NCBI GenBank assembly: GCA_030145715.1
Contig: JAIXHQ010000012.1
Location: 27,463 to 91,462 of the forward strand
Source of the DNA: Sphingopyxis sp.
GTDB taxonomy: Bacteria > Pseudomonadota > Alphaproteobacteria > Sphingomonadales > Sphingomonadaceae
Reading direction: 5' to 3'
Length of the DNA stretch: 64,000 nucleotides
This document shows positions 1 to 8,839 of the stretch, piece by piece. The translations under genes and the position numbers were made by a program. A model generated the notes under the pieces. The model saw only the letters and a list, made by a program, of their open reading frames with translations, searched no databases and was not told the DNA's origin. Position 1 is the first letter of the stretch. Each line of letters begins with the position of its first letter.

Positions 1-42
1 ATGGCGGCTCCCACTGGGCACGACAAGCCCTGTGGCTCACGG

Positions 43-1089
43 CTATCCGCCGCTCGCGGCAGCGTTCGACGCCATGCGCTGCAACGCCTGCCGATCGGCG
101 CGATCCGGCAAATCGAAAACGACGCGCCTGTTCGGGAAATCGATTTCTACCCGATCGAACAGCGACAGACTGTCCATGCCCAACAGCAGGGCCGGGCGAT
201 CAACAAGCCCCAGCGCCCGAAAAGCCTGGCTGTCAGCAAAGCTGACCGGCAGGTCGTTGACATCCATACCGTTGATCGTGATGCGGCGGATCGCCGTCCG
301 GGCAGCGGAGACAGCCTCACCCGTCACCGCCGTCAGCGTCGTCGGCACGAACGGCAGTCGGTTGGCCCGCCGATCGGCGACCATTTTCTGCAACGCGAGA
401 TTGCCGACGCTCGTTTGCGCGCCGGTATCGACGATCACGTCGACGCGTTTGCCGTCGAGCCGTGCGTCGGAAAGGATCAATCGGCCGGCCGCATTGCGCG
501 CGGTGACAATGATCGCATCGTCGTCACGAATAATCGGCCGTGCCCGCATTCTGGTTTCCAGAATCTGCATGGTTTCCTTACGGAAATCGATCAGGATGCG
601 CCGCCTTTCGAGCATATCGACGCCGATCAGCCCGGCCGCGCCAATATGCCGCCCCGAAAAAGCAGGCGCTTCGAAACCCGTCATCTGCAGGTCGGTCATC
701 TGTAGCATCGCGATGCGAAAACTCTGCACCGTTGCCGATCCTCCGATCGTCGCAAGCCGCAATTTCGTGCCTTCGATCAATCCCAGGCGGTCGGCGAGTT
801 CATGGGCAATCACGGTACGTTCGGCGCCGGTATCGACGAGGAAAGAAAAAGGGCCCTGCCCGCCGACCAAGACTTTCACCGCCATGCGCCGCGTTGCATC
901 GAGGTCGAACGGCTGGACCGACGGCACGACTTCGCCAGTCGCGGGATCGGCAATCAGGTCGGCAGGATGCGAGAGGTGAGGCGACGCCGAAGCTTGAGGC
1001 GACATCGGCATTGGCGAGGCAGCCGCCAGCATCAGCGGAGTGGCAATGAGCAGAGCCCAAAGCGGCGAACGCACGGCGACATGGGTCAT
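43..1089 (-). CDS. Secreted retropepsin-like aspartic protease with two DTGA domains
   Basis: A 348-residue protein with a hydrophobic N-terminal signal region (about residues 8-25), so it is probably periplasmic. Two aspartic-protease motifs are visible, DTGA at residues 86-89 and again at 221-224, each after a hydrophobic beta strand. This is the single-chain, two-lobed arrangement of the bacterial retropepsin-like (gag-polyprotein putative aspartyl protease) family. The substrate is unknown. The start at 1089 is preferred over an ATG at 1134 because GAGGA lies 7 bases upstream of it and the signal peptide then begins at once. It lies 80 bases downstream of the helicase gene on the same strand and may share its transcript. 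Family assignment is firm; cellular role is not known. Confidence 0.82.
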   Translation of the reverse strand: MTHVAVRSPLWALLIATPLMLAAASPMPMSPQASASPHLSHPADLIADPATGEVVPSVQPFDLDATRRMAVKVLVGGQGPFSFLVDTGAERTVIAHELADRLGLIEGTKLRLATIGGSATVQSFRIAMLQMTDLQMTGFEAPAFSGRHIGAAGLIGVDMLERRRILIDFRKETMQILETRMRARPIIRDDDAIIVTARNAAGRLILSDARLDGKRVDVIVDTGAQTSVGNLALQKMVADRRANRLPFVPTTLTAVTGEAVSAARTAIRRITINGMDVNDLPVSFADSQAFRALGLVDRPALLLGMDSLSLFDRVEIDFPNRRVVFDLPDRADRQALQRMASNAAASGG

Positions 1090-1169
1090 GGCGGCATCCT
1101 CGATTTTCCTTGGATCATACGCCTCTGACAGCATCGCATCAAGCTGTGCCAGAAAGCCGCCGCGACCGC

Positions 1170-3578
1170 CTAATCCGGTCGCATCGCTGCTTCGGCAAGT
1201 GTGTCGGCAAGTTCGCCGAGCAACGCATCGTCAATGTCCGATGCGGCAACATTTTCGCGGCCGATCAGAACAAGGACGGGAATGGCCAGCGGGCTGATGC
1301 GTGGCAACACCTTGTGCAGCATGGTTCCCGCCGCCCGGTCGAGCAAGTCTCCTAGCCGCGCGACGTCGGTCAGCCGCTCACGCGCATCAGCCCACGCGGC
1401 CTCCAGCAAAAGATGGTCCGGTTCATATTTGCGAAGCACGTCGAAAATCAGATCGGTCGAGAAAGTGACCTGCTTACCGGTCTTGCGCTTTCCGGGGTGC
1501 TGGCGTTCGATCAACCCGCCGATAACCGCGACCTCGCGAAAGGCACGCTTCAAAAGATGGGAGCTTTCGACCCATTCGATAAATTCGCCCTCCAGGATCG
1601 AAGGATCGAACAGGCGAGCAGGATCGGTCACCGGGCGCAACGACCAGATCGCCAGCGCATAATCGGACGCGACGAACCCTAGCGGCTGAAGACCCGCACG
1701 CTCCATCCGCTTGGTAATCAGCATGCCGAGCGACTGATGGGCGTTCCATCCTTCAAAGGGATAGACGACCAGATAGTGATGACCCTCGTGCGGAAAGCTT
1801 TCGACAAGAAGTTCGCCGGGGCGCGGAAGCACCGATCGAAGTTGCTGCATTTCAAGCCAGAAGCGCACGTCGTCAGGAAAGCGCCGCCAACTTTCCGGAT
1901 CAGCGAGGAAGCCGCGCACCCGGTCGGCGAGGCGCGTCGTCAGCGCCATACGCGCCCCGACATAGCTGGGAATGCGCGCAGGCCGCGTTGTCGCACGAAC
2001 ATATAGGTCGGTGTCGCGGATCGATTCGACCTCAAGGCTCAATCCGGCGAAAGCGAAAGTATCTCCAGCGGTCAGCGTGCTGGCGAAATATTCTTCCACA
2101 GCGCCGAGGCGCCGGCCATTTTTGAACCGCACATCCAGTATCGGCGCATCGACGATGATCCCGGCGTTGAGGCGGTGTTGCGCGGCGATGCGTGGATGTG
2201 CGATCCGCCAGCCGCCCGGTCCATCGGGCGCAAGGCGTCGGAAGCGATCATAGCTTTGAAGCGCATAGCCGCCGTCGCGTACGAAGCCGAGCAGCCGCGC
2301 AAATATATTGGAATCGATCCACTGATACGGCGTCGCGCTGCGAATTTCGGCGAGCAGATCGGCTTCCCTGAACGGCGCAGCGCAGGCCAGCGCCATCACA
2401 TGTTGCGCGAGGACGTCAAGCGCACCGGGACGGAAGCGGTCGGCGTCGCGCTCCCCCGCTTCGACGGCGTCAAGTGCCGCCTGCGCTTCCAGATATTCGA
2501 ACCGATTGCCCGGCACGATCAGCGCGCGGCTCGGCTCGTCAAGGCGATGGTTGGCGCGACCAATGCGTTGCAGCAGACGCGACGAACCCTTGGGCGCCCC
2601 CATCTGGATGACGCAATCAACATCACCCCAGTCGAGCCCCAGGTCGAGGCTGGACGTCGCGACGAGCGCGCGCAGTCGACCATCGGCCATCGCCGCCTCG
2701 GCGCGCTGCCGCGCCTCGCGATCGAGGCTGCCATGATGGATCGCGATCGGCAGCGACAGGTCGTTGACCTTCCACAACTCTTGAAAGATCAGTTCGGCAA
2801 GCCCGCGAGTGTTGCAGAAGATGATCGTGGTGCGATGCTTCGCGACCTGCTCCATCACCTGATGCACCGCATAGCGCCCCGAATGCCCAGCCCATGGCAC
2901 CGCGCCCTCCGGCAACAATATCTGGATGTCGGGCTCGGCGCCCGCCTCGCCTTCGACCAGCGTCACCGTGTCGGCAAGACCGTCGGGAGCCAGCCAGCCT
3001 GCATATTGGTGCGGGTCGGCTATCGTCGCCGACAGGCCGACGCGCCGCAGCGTTGGAGCGATGCTTTGCAGACGCGCGAGCGCAAGATTGAGCAGATCCC
3101 CGCGTTTGCCGGGCGCAAAGGCATGAATCTCGTCAATTACAACCGTCTGAAGGTCCGCGAACATCGCAAAGCTGTCTGGATAGGACAGCAACAGCGACAG
3201 GGATTCCGGTGTCGTCAGCAATATGTTCGGCGGTCGGCTTCGTTGTCGCGCTTTCCTGTCAGACGACGTGTCGCCGCTGCGGCTCTCGACGCTGATGGCC
3301 AGGCCCATCTCCGCGATAGGCGTGGTGAGGTTGCGTTCGACGTCCGCAGCAAGCGCCTTCAGGGGCGACACATAGAGCGTGTGCAACCTGTCGCTCGGAT
3401 GCTGGGCAAGATCGATAAGCGTTGGCAGAAAGCCCGAAAGAGTCTTGCCCGCCCCCGTCGCGGCGACCAGCAGCGCGTGCTCACCCCGCCATCCAGCGGC
3501 CAGCATATCGGCCTGGTGCCCCCGCAGCCGCCATCCACGCGCGGCGAACCAGTCGGCAAAAGGAGCGGGAAGCGACAT
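1170..3578 (-). CDS. Lhr-like DEXH-box helicase (ligase-associated DNA damage response type)
   Basis: An 802-residue superfamily 2 helicase. The Walker A motif (ATGAGKT) is at residues 40-46 and the Walker B box DEIH at 149-152. A helicase C-terminal region with SSLDLGLDWGDVD and QRIGRANHR follows, then a long C-terminal domain with an Lhr-like winged-helix region. Length and motif order match the ligase-associated DEXH helicase family, which usually sits with an ATP-dependent DNA ligase, an Lhr-associated exonuclease and the PdeM phosphodiesterase. None of those partners lies on either side here: upstream is rpmG and downstream an aspartic protease. Predicted role is ATP-driven 3'-5' unwinding in DNA repair. 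Family is well supported, specific function is inferred. Confidence 0.88.
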   Translation of the reverse strand: MSLPAPFADWFAARGWRLRGHQADMLAAGWRGEHALLVAATGAGKTLSGFLPTLIDLAQHPSDRLHTLYVSPLKALAADVERNLTTPIAEMGLAISVESRSGDTSSDRKARQRSRPPNILLTTPESLSLLLSYPDSFAMFADLQTVVIDEIHAFAPGKRGDLLNLALARLQSIAPTLRRVGLSATIADPHQYAGWLAPDGLADTVTLVEGEAGAEPDIQILLPEGAVPWAGHSGRYAVHQVMEQVAKHRTTIIFCNTRGLAELIFQELWKVNDLSLPIAIHHGSLDREARQRAEAAMADGRLRALVATSSLDLGLDWGDVDCVIQMGAPKGSSRLLQRIGRANHRLDEPSRALIVPGNRFEYLEAQAALDAVEAGERDADRFRPGALDVLAQHVMALACAAPFREADLLAEIRSATPYQWIDSNIFARLLGFVRDGGYALQSYDRFRRLAPDGPGGWRIAHPRIAAQHRLNAGIIVDAPILDVRFKNGRRLGAVEEYFASTLTAGDTFAFAGLSLEVESIRDTDLYVRATTRPARIPSYVGARMALTTRLADRVRGFLADPESWRRFPDDVRFWLEMQQLRSVLPRPGELLVESFPHEGHHYLVVYPFEGWNAHQSLGMLITKRMERAGLQPLGFVASDYALAIWSLRPVTDPARLFDPSILEGEFIEWVESSHLLKRAFREVAVIGGLIERQHPGKRKTGKQVTFSTDLIFDVLRKYEPDHLLLEAAWADARERLTDVARLGDLLDRAAGTMLHKVLPRISPLAIPVLVLIGRENVAASDIDDALLGELADTLAEAAMRPD

Positions 3579-3689
3579 GCCAAAGATGTGGATGCGCCAA
3601 CGGCTGGGAGCAAGGCCTTCGCCACTTTCAGTCAGAATCTGCCGCTTTATCTGCCGCTTTCATCCTTCGGGCAGATCGGTCCAGGCACG

Positions 3690-3714
3690 AAAAAGGGCGG
3701 CGCAATCGCCGCCC
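3690..3714 (-). terminator. Rho-independent terminator after rpmG
   Basis: On the minus strand an 8-bp perfect GC stem (GGGCGGCG / CGCCGCCC, loop ATTG) is followed directly by a run of T. It lies 68 bases past the rpmG stop and separates rpmG from the helicase gene. Confidence 0.85.
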
Positions 3715-3781
3715 CTTTGATCGCGGGAGGACCGGGAGAGGAAATATCTTTCCGTTCAGCCATGCCGAACGGGCCGATCCA

Positions 3782-3949
3782 TCACTTGATCTTGGCTTCC
3801 TTGAACTCGACATGCTTGCGGGCACGCGGATCATATTTCCGTACCGACATTTTTTCGGTCATCGTGCGCGGGTTCTTTTTCGTCACATAGAAAAAGCCTG
3901 TATCGGCGGTGCTCACCAGCTTGATCTTGACAGTCGTCGGCTTGGCCAT
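3782..3949 (-). CDS. rpmG: 50S ribosomal protein L33
   Basis: A 55-residue basic protein starting [20 protein letters not shown], a standard L33 of the form lacking the CxxC zinc pairs (no cysteine is present). It ends [11 protein letters not shown], as is usual for L33. The start at 3949 gives the normal family length; upstream in-frame ATG codons would add non-homologous sequence. It is a single-gene unit with its own terminator at 3690-3714. The region 3950-4168 between it and the TonB-like gene holds no gene I can recognise. Confidence 0.95.
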   Translation of the reverse strand: MAKPTTVKIKLVSTADTGFFYVTKKNPRTMTEKMSVRKYDPRARKHVEFKEAKIK

Positions 3950-4168
3950 GGCCCTGTTCCTCGAAATATTGACACATCTGCCACCCATGCGGCGAATGCG
4001 GCGGGACCGGCGCCCCGACTGCTTGTAATGAAAAACATAGAGGGCCGCGCACATGGCGCCGCCCCCGATATTCGGGCGCCTTTGGCGGGATTCGGCCCTT
4101 CTGTCAAGCGAAAGAGCGGGCGAACGATACCGAACTGCCCGCCCATAAGCGTGAAAGGCCGGTATCAG

Positions 4169-4918
4169 CTAGCCCTTGCTGATCTGAAACCGCACCGTCA
4201 TCTCTTTCCAACTTTCCTCGGCCACACCGCCGCGGGTCGCAGGCTTGAAACGCCATTTGGCCAGCGCGCGGCGCTTTGTCTCTTCGAAAAATCCGGGGCT
4301 GTCTGTGCTGACCAGTTCGACCGCCTTGACACGTCCATCGGCGCCGATCAGCACGCGCACCTTTACCACACCTTCCAGTTCACGCCGCTGCTCGCTTGCG
4401 GGATATTCGGGCTGGAACACTCCGGCAAAGCGGGGGTCGAGTTGCGCGATGAGAAGCTGGGGCTTTGGCGGATCGACCGGCGACACATAGGCCGAACCCG
4501 CATCGGGAATGACGAAGTCCGTTGTTTTCGGCCCGCTGTTGACGACATTTTCGGTGGTCGTCGTTAGCGGGACCGTCGGCTCGACAGTTTCGGTTGTCGA
4601 GGTCGTCTTCGACGTCGCCTCTTTTCGGACCTCTGGCTTGGGAGCAGGCGGATCGAGCGGTTTGTCTAGCTCGACAAGCGTTCCATGGATCGGGTCGCTC
4701 TTGGGCGCTATCTCAACGACCATTGGCGAAAGCGCGACAGCGATGACCAACGCTGTCGGTAATCCCACTGCGAGCAGCGCCGCAACCGGGTGATGGCGTC
4801 CGTCGCTGCCATAGCTGTTGCGGAGCGAAGGAGCGGGTGCCCCTATCGACACGCCAATGGGCGCCGTCGCTGTTTCACGGGCAGCCAAGATCGTCGAAAT
4901 CATCGGTATCAGGGTCAT
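4169..4918 (-). CDS. TonB family energy transducer
   Basis: A 249-residue protein with one membrane anchor at about residues 44-68, then a proline-, lysine- and threonine-rich periplasmic linker and a C-terminal TonB domain (about residues 170-245, with FQPEYPASEQRRELEG and WRFKP). TonB proteins couple the ExbB-ExbD proton-driven motor to outer-membrane receptors for iron complexes and other nutrients. No exbB, exbD or receptor gene is adjacent. GGAGAGAGG lies just before the start, and an extended -10 promoter lies about 80 bases upstream. The cytoplasmic N-terminus of about 43 residues is longer than in classical TonB. It could equally be called a TonB-domain protein of unassigned receptor. 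Confidence 0.85.
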   Translation of the reverse strand: MTLIPMISTILAARETATAPIGVSIGAPAPSLRNSYGSDGRHHPVAALLAVGLPTALVIAVALSPMVVEIAPKSDPIHGTLVELDKPLDPPAPKPEVRKEATSKTTSTTETVEPTVPLTTTTENVVNSGPKTTDFVIPDAGSAYVSPVDPPKPQLLIAQLDPRFAGVFQPEYPASEQRRELEGVVKVRVLIGADGRVKAVELVSTDSPGFFEETKRRALAKWRFKPATRGGVAEESWKEMTVRFQISKG

Positions 4919-4996
4919 GGCCTCTCTCCTTGCCTGAATGACCTGACCGCGCCCATATTCTGACGACTGCTAACGGCCAAGTCAGGGCTTAGTGAT

Positions 4997-5021
4997 ATTA
5001 TAACATACCCAAACATGTCAA
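4997..5021 (-). promoter_or_regulatory. Extended -10 promoter for the tonB-like gene
   Basis: On the minus strand TGTTATAAT forms a consensus extended -10 (TATAAT at 5002-4997). A perfect TTGACA sits upstream (5021-5016), but only 13 bases away, too close to act as a normal -35. The extended -10 alone could drive the gene, giving a leader of about 70 bases. Confidence 0.6.
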
Positions 5022-5056
5022 GCCGATCCGTTGGCGCATCGTGATGGCGCGAGCTT

Positions 5057-6370
5057 TTAGGAAGCTGCAGACAGTCGCGCCGCCGCTTGATCCTTGTCGA
5101 TCAGCGGCAGCAACTCGCCCATGTCGGGGCCATGGTCGCGGCCCGTTAGCGCGCGACGCAGCGGTAGAAATAATGCACGGCCCTTGATTCCCGTGACCTC
5201 TTTCACCGCGCCGGTCAGCGCCTGCCAGGGGTCGGCGGCCCAATCTATGCCGCACACCGCAGCGGCGGCGGCTTCGAGCACCGGACGATCGGCTTCATCG
5301 ATCGGAGGGGGTGAGAAAGGTCCATCGAACACGGCTACCCAATCGGCAGCCTCAGCGATCGTGGCCAGATTTGGCCGAATTACATCCCAGCGCGCTTCGG
5401 TGAGGGGGGGGGGGAGGCGGGGGGATATGGCGGCATGGCTTATGCTGTGGACTATCTTTTGGTTCAGCAGCGCCAGTTCGCCCTCGTCAAAGCGTGCCGG
5501 GGCGCGGCCGAAGCGTGCGAAATCAATGGTTTCGATCAGCGGTGCCGCCGTCTGGACCGGCTCCACCGGATCGCTGGTCCCCAGCCGCGCGAGCAGCGCC
5601 AGGATCGCAATCGGTTCGATTCCCGCATCGCGCAGACTGGCCATGCCGAGCGAACCCAGCCGTTTCGACAATTTCCCCTCTGTCCCCACCAGCAGCGCCT
5701 CGTGCGCGAAGGCAGGCGGCGAAGCCCCCAGCGCGCCGAACATCTGAATCTGTGCCGCGGTGTTCGACACATGATCCTCGCCCCGCACGACATGGGTGAT
5801 CCCCATGGCGATGTCGTCGATCACGCTGGGCAGCAGATAGAGCCACGAGCCGTCGGCCCGGCGCACCACCGGATCGGACATGGTGCGCGGTTCGAAATGC
5901 TGGGCCCCGCGAATCATGTCGTTCCATTCGATCGCCGCATCATGATCGAGCCGGAAGCGCCAGTGCGGCGCCACCCCGTCCGGCACCGGCGCGCCGTCGG
6001 GTTTGCGTTCATAGACCGGCGGCAACCCGCGCGAGAGCAGGATCTTGCGCCGGATGTCGAGTTCCTCGGGCGTTTCATAGCAGGCATAGACCCGCCCCGC
6101 CGCCTTCAGCCGGTCAAATTCCGCGTCATAGAGCGCGAAGCGCGCCGACTGCCGTTCCTCGCCATCCACATCGAAGCCCAGCCACGCAAGGTCGGCGCGA
6201 ATGGCATCGACATATTCCTCTTTCGACCGTTCGCCATCGGTGTCGTCGATGCGCAGCAGGAAACGCCCGCCATGTTTGCGCGCCCAAAGCCAGTTGTGGA
6301 GCGCGGTGCGGACATTGCCGACATGCAGGATGCCGGTCGGCGACGGAGCGAAACGGGTGATGACGGTCAT
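5057..6370 (-). CDS. gltX: Glutamate--tRNA ligase
   Basis: A 437-residue class I aminoacyl-tRNA synthetase that charges tRNA-Glu (possibly also tRNA-Gln, for later amidation). The N-terminus reads RFAPSPTGILHVGN, with the HIGH-type motif HVGN at residues 16-19; the KMSKS-type loop is KLSKR at 233-237. The start at 6370 places the Rossmann strand at residue 5, as in the family. Alphaproteobacteria often carry two gltX genes and this could be either copy. An uninterrupted run of 11 C on the coding strand (5404-5414) encodes Pro320-322 in the anticodon-binding half; the reading frame is intact through it. It lies 35 bases downstream of nadE on the same strand. Confidence 0.95.
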   Translation of the reverse strand: MTVITRFAPSPTGILHVGNVRTALHNWLWARKHGGRFLLRIDDTDGERSKEEYVDAIRADLAWLGFDVDGEERQSARFALYDAEFDRLKAAGRVYACYETPEELDIRRKILLSRGLPPVYERKPDGAPVPDGVAPHWRFRLDHDAAIEWNDMIRGAQHFEPRTMSDPVVRRADGSWLYLLPSVIDDIAMGITHVVRGEDHVSNTAAQIQMFGALGASPPAFAHEALLVGTEGKLSKRLGSLGMASLRDAGIEPIAILALLARLGTSDPVEPVQTAAPLIETIDFARFGRAPARFDEGELALLNQKIVHSISHAAISPRLPPPLTEARWDVIRPNLATIAEAADWVAVFDGPFSPPPIDEADRPVLEAAAAAVCGIDWAADPWQALTGAVKEVTGIKGRALFLPLRRALTGRDHGPDMGELLPLIDKDQAAARLSAAS

Positions 6371-6405
6371 CGCGCGCCTATAGCGGTTTTCGTCACGAAG
6401 GCGAA

Positions 6406-8064
6406 TCACCCCGTGCGAAAGCCGTGGGTGATCGGATAGCGCCGGTCGCGCCCGAAATTGCGCGTCGACAGCTTTACCCCCGGCGGCGCCTGACGCCGTT
6501 TATATTCGGCGAGCATCAGCAGGCGTTCGATGCGCGCCACCACCGCCCGGTCAAAGCCATAACGCGCCACGACATCATCGACGCTCGCCTCTTCCTCCAC
6601 CAGCATGTGCAACATGCGGTCGAGGTCGGCATAGGGCGGCAGGCTGTCCTCGTCCTTTTGATCGGGGCGCAGTTCGGCGCTGGGCGGTTTTGTGATGATC
6701 GTGCCTGGCATCACCGGCGCGACCGGATTGCGCGACAGGCGCGGGATGTTGGCGTTGCGCCATTTGGCGACCGCGAACACCGTCATCTTATAGGCGTCCT
6801 TCAGCGGATTATAGCCGCCCGCCATGTCGCCATAGATGGTCGCATAGCCGACGCTCATCTCGCTTTTATTGCCGGTGGTCAGCAGCATCGGGCCGAATTT
6901 GTTGCTGAGCGCCATCAAGGTGACGCCGCGGATGCGCGATTGGACATTTTCCTCGGTCAGGTCGACGTCCCGGTCGGCGAACGTCCCGCTGAGCATCGTA
7001 TCGAACGCATCGACCGCGGGGACGATCGACAGGGTATCGAGCCGGCAGCCGATCATCGCGGCACAGCCCGCCGCATCGTCGAGGCTGGCCTGGCTGGTAA
7101 AGCGGCTGGGCATCATCGCGCACCAGACCCGGTCGGGACCCAATGCATCGGCGGCGATGGCGGCGCAGATCGCCGAATCGATCCCGCCCGACAGACCGAG
7201 CACGACGCCGGGAAAGCCGTTGCGTTCGACATAATCGCGCAGGCTGAGCAGCATAGCGTGATAGATGTCGGCGGGATGCTGGTCCCATTCGGCGACCGGC
7301 CCGGCCTCGCATCGCCAGCGCCCGTCATCCTTGATCCAGCGGGTTTCCCGTTCCTGTTCCTCCCAATCGGGAAGCCGGTGCGCGGTCGCGCCGTCGCCGT
7401 TCAGGACAAAGGAACAGCCGTCGAAGATCAGTTCATCCTGTCCGCCGACGCGATTGAGGAAGATAAGCGGCAGGCCGGTGTCGGCCACGCGGCCGGCGAA
7501 CACCTGGGTCAGCCGCCGGTCGTCCTTGTCGATTTCATAGGGGCTGCCGTTGACCGAGATCAGCAGTTCGGCGCCCTGCCCCGCCAGATGCCGACAGACG
7601 CCGGGCAGCCAGCCATCCTCGCAGATCGGCAGGCCCAGCCTGATGCCGCGCCATTCGACCACGTCGGGCAGCGGCCCCGGCGCGAAAACGCGCTTTTCGT
7701 CAAAGGTGCCGTAATTCGGCAGTTCATGTTTGCGCCGCGTCGCGACGATGGCGCCGCCGTCGAGCAGCGCCACGATGTTATAGAGCGCGTCGCCGTCGCG
7801 TTCGACCGACCCGACGAGCATCGCGGGGCCGCCATCGGCGGTATCGGCGGCCAGTTCGGCCAGCATGTGCGCCGCGCGATCGGCGAGCGCCGGTTTCAGC
7901 ACCAGATCTTCCGGCGGATAGCCGATCAGTTGCAGTTCGGGATAGAGTATCAGGTCGGCCCCCGCGTGCCGCGCCCGCACCGCGCGCATCGCCGCGACAT
8001 TGGCGGCAAGATCGCCGACCGCCTGCGTCATCTGGGACAGGATGATGGTAAGATGCTGGGTCAT
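6406..8064 (-). CDS. nadE: Glutamine-hydrolysing NAD+ synthase
   Basis: A 552-residue two-domain enzyme making NAD+ from deamido-NAD+, ATP and glutamine, the last step of NAD synthesis. The N-terminal nitrilase/CN-hydrolase domain shows its triad at Glu43, Lys112 (in RKHELPNYGTFDEK) and Cys148 (in LPICEDGW) and releases ammonia from glutamine. The C-terminal NAD synthase domain has the PP-loop SGGIDS at residues 292-297. Start 8064 (MTQHLTIILSQ) gives the expected N-terminus. It sits between divK and gltX in a same-strand run, though divK is separated from it by 59 bases containing a GC palindrome. Confidence 0.95.
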   Translation of the reverse strand: MTQHLTIILSQMTQAVGDLAANVAAMRAVRARHAGADLILYPELQLIGYPPEDLVLKPALADRAAHMLAELAADTADGGPAMLVGSVERDGDALYNIVALLDGGAIVATRRKHELPNYGTFDEKRVFAPGPLPDVVEWRGIRLGLPICEDGWLPGVCRHLAGQGAELLISVNGSPYEIDKDDRRLTQVFAGRVADTGLPLIFLNRVGGQDELIFDGCSFVLNGDGATAHRLPDWEEQERETRWIKDDGRWRCEAGPVAEWDQHPADIYHAMLLSLRDYVERNGFPGVVLGLSGGIDSAICAAIAADALGPDRVWCAMMPSRFTSQASLDDAAGCAAMIGCRLDTLSIVPAVDAFDTMLSGTFADRDVDLTEENVQSRIRGVTLMALSNKFGPMLLTTGNKSEMSVGYATIYGDMAGGYNPLKDAYKMTVFAVAKWRNANIPRLSRNPVAPVMPGTIITKPPSAELRPDQKDEDSLPPYADLDRMLHMLVEEEASVDDVVARYGFDRAVVARIERLLMLAEYKRRQAPPGVKLSTRNFGRDRRYPITHGFRTG

Positions 8065-8123
8065 GCGTGGCGGTTTAGGCCCCCCTGTGCCGATTTCAAC
8101 CGCCACGATGGGGGTCGCGCCCC

Positions 8124-8486
8124 CTAAGCAAAGACCCCGACGCTTTCGATGAACTTGATGACCGAAATGGGTTTGGAAACATAGGCCTCTGCACCCGCAG
8201 CCTTTATCTGTTCCTCGTCACCCTTGCCCGCATAGGCGGTGACGGCCATGATCGGGACCGCGCGCAGCGTCTGGTCCGCCTTCATCTGGCCGATCAGGTC
8301 AAGCCCGCTGACATGCGGCAATTGAATGTCCATGATGATGAGGTCGGGCGAAACCGCGCGCGCGCGGTCGAGCGCGTCGCGCCCGTCGCGCACCGGATGC
8401 GCGCTGTAGCCATGGGCGTTGAGCAGGTCGCAAAAGAGGCGAAGGTTGAGTTCATTATCTTCGACGACCAGGATGGTCTTGCCCAT
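8124..8486 (-). CDS. divK: Single-domain response regulator DivK
   Basis: A 120-residue stand-alone receiver domain. The acidic pair Glu9/Asp10 and phospho-acceptor Asp53 (in IIMDIQLP) are present, with the conserved Thr in AVTAYA and Lys in VSKP. There is no output domain. In Caulobacter, DivK is phosphorylated at Asp53 and controls CtrA through DivL and CckA, setting cell polarity and cell-cycle progress. The usual partner pleD is not downstream here; nadE is. Start at 8486 (MGKTILVVEDNE) was chosen over an ATG six codons upstream as it begins directly at the receiver fold. Confidence 0.92.
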   Translation of the reverse strand: MGKTILVVEDNELNLRLFCDLLNAHGYSAHPVRDGRDALDRARAVSPDLIIMDIQLPHVSGLDLIGQMKADQTLRAVPIMAVTAYAGKGDEEQIKAAGAEAYVSKPISVIKFIESVGVFA

Positions 8487-8548
8487 GTTACTGATGTTCC
8501 CCACCTTGCGTCCGTGGCCCGTTTAGGCGAATCGGCCGCACGACACAA

Positions 8549-8839
8549 TTGCATCGCGACGAAGGGACCGACGACTTGCAGGATGGCGATGCCGCGCTGG
8601 CGCTTCGGGCGCTGGGCTGGATATTGAGCGACGAACCCCGCGCCGAGCGGCTGTTGAGCCTGACCGGGCTGGCGCCGGACGAATTGCGCGCGTCATTGAC
8701 CGAACAGGCGACGCTGGCGGCGATCCTGTCGTTCCTGACCGCACATGAAGACGATCTGATCGCCTGTGCCGAGGCGTTGCAGATGCCCCCCGCCGCGATA
8801 GCCGCCGCCGCCCGGCGACTGGAAGGACTGCCCGCATGA
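8549..8839 (+). CDS. DUF3572 family protein
   Basis: A helical protein of up to 96 residues matching the alphaproteobacterial DUF3572 family (core ALALRALGWILSDE, then LLSLTGLAPDEL). Function is unknown; in many alphaproteobacteria it lies next to divK, as here, divergently transcribed. No ATG is in frame. Either TTG at 8549 (96 residues) or TTG at 8576 (87 residues) could be the start; the second has GAAGGGA 8 bases upstream and looks more likely. Its stop overlaps the start of the next gene (ATGA), so the two are probably co-translated. Confidence 0.8.
   Translation: MHRDEGTDDLQDGDAALALRALGWILSDEPRAERLLSLTGLAPDELRASLTEQATLAAILSFLTAHEDDLIACAEALQMPPAAIAAAARRLEGLPA

Noticed and set aside
2175..3890. 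571-codon plus-strand frame opposite the helicase
   Set aside because: Antisense to a clear helicase, arginine-rich with no domain; a product of GC-rich codon bias.
6424..8127. 567-codon plus-strand frame opposite nadE
   Set aside because: Mirror-frame shadow of NadE; composition is His/Arg/Asp-rich and shows no recognisable family.
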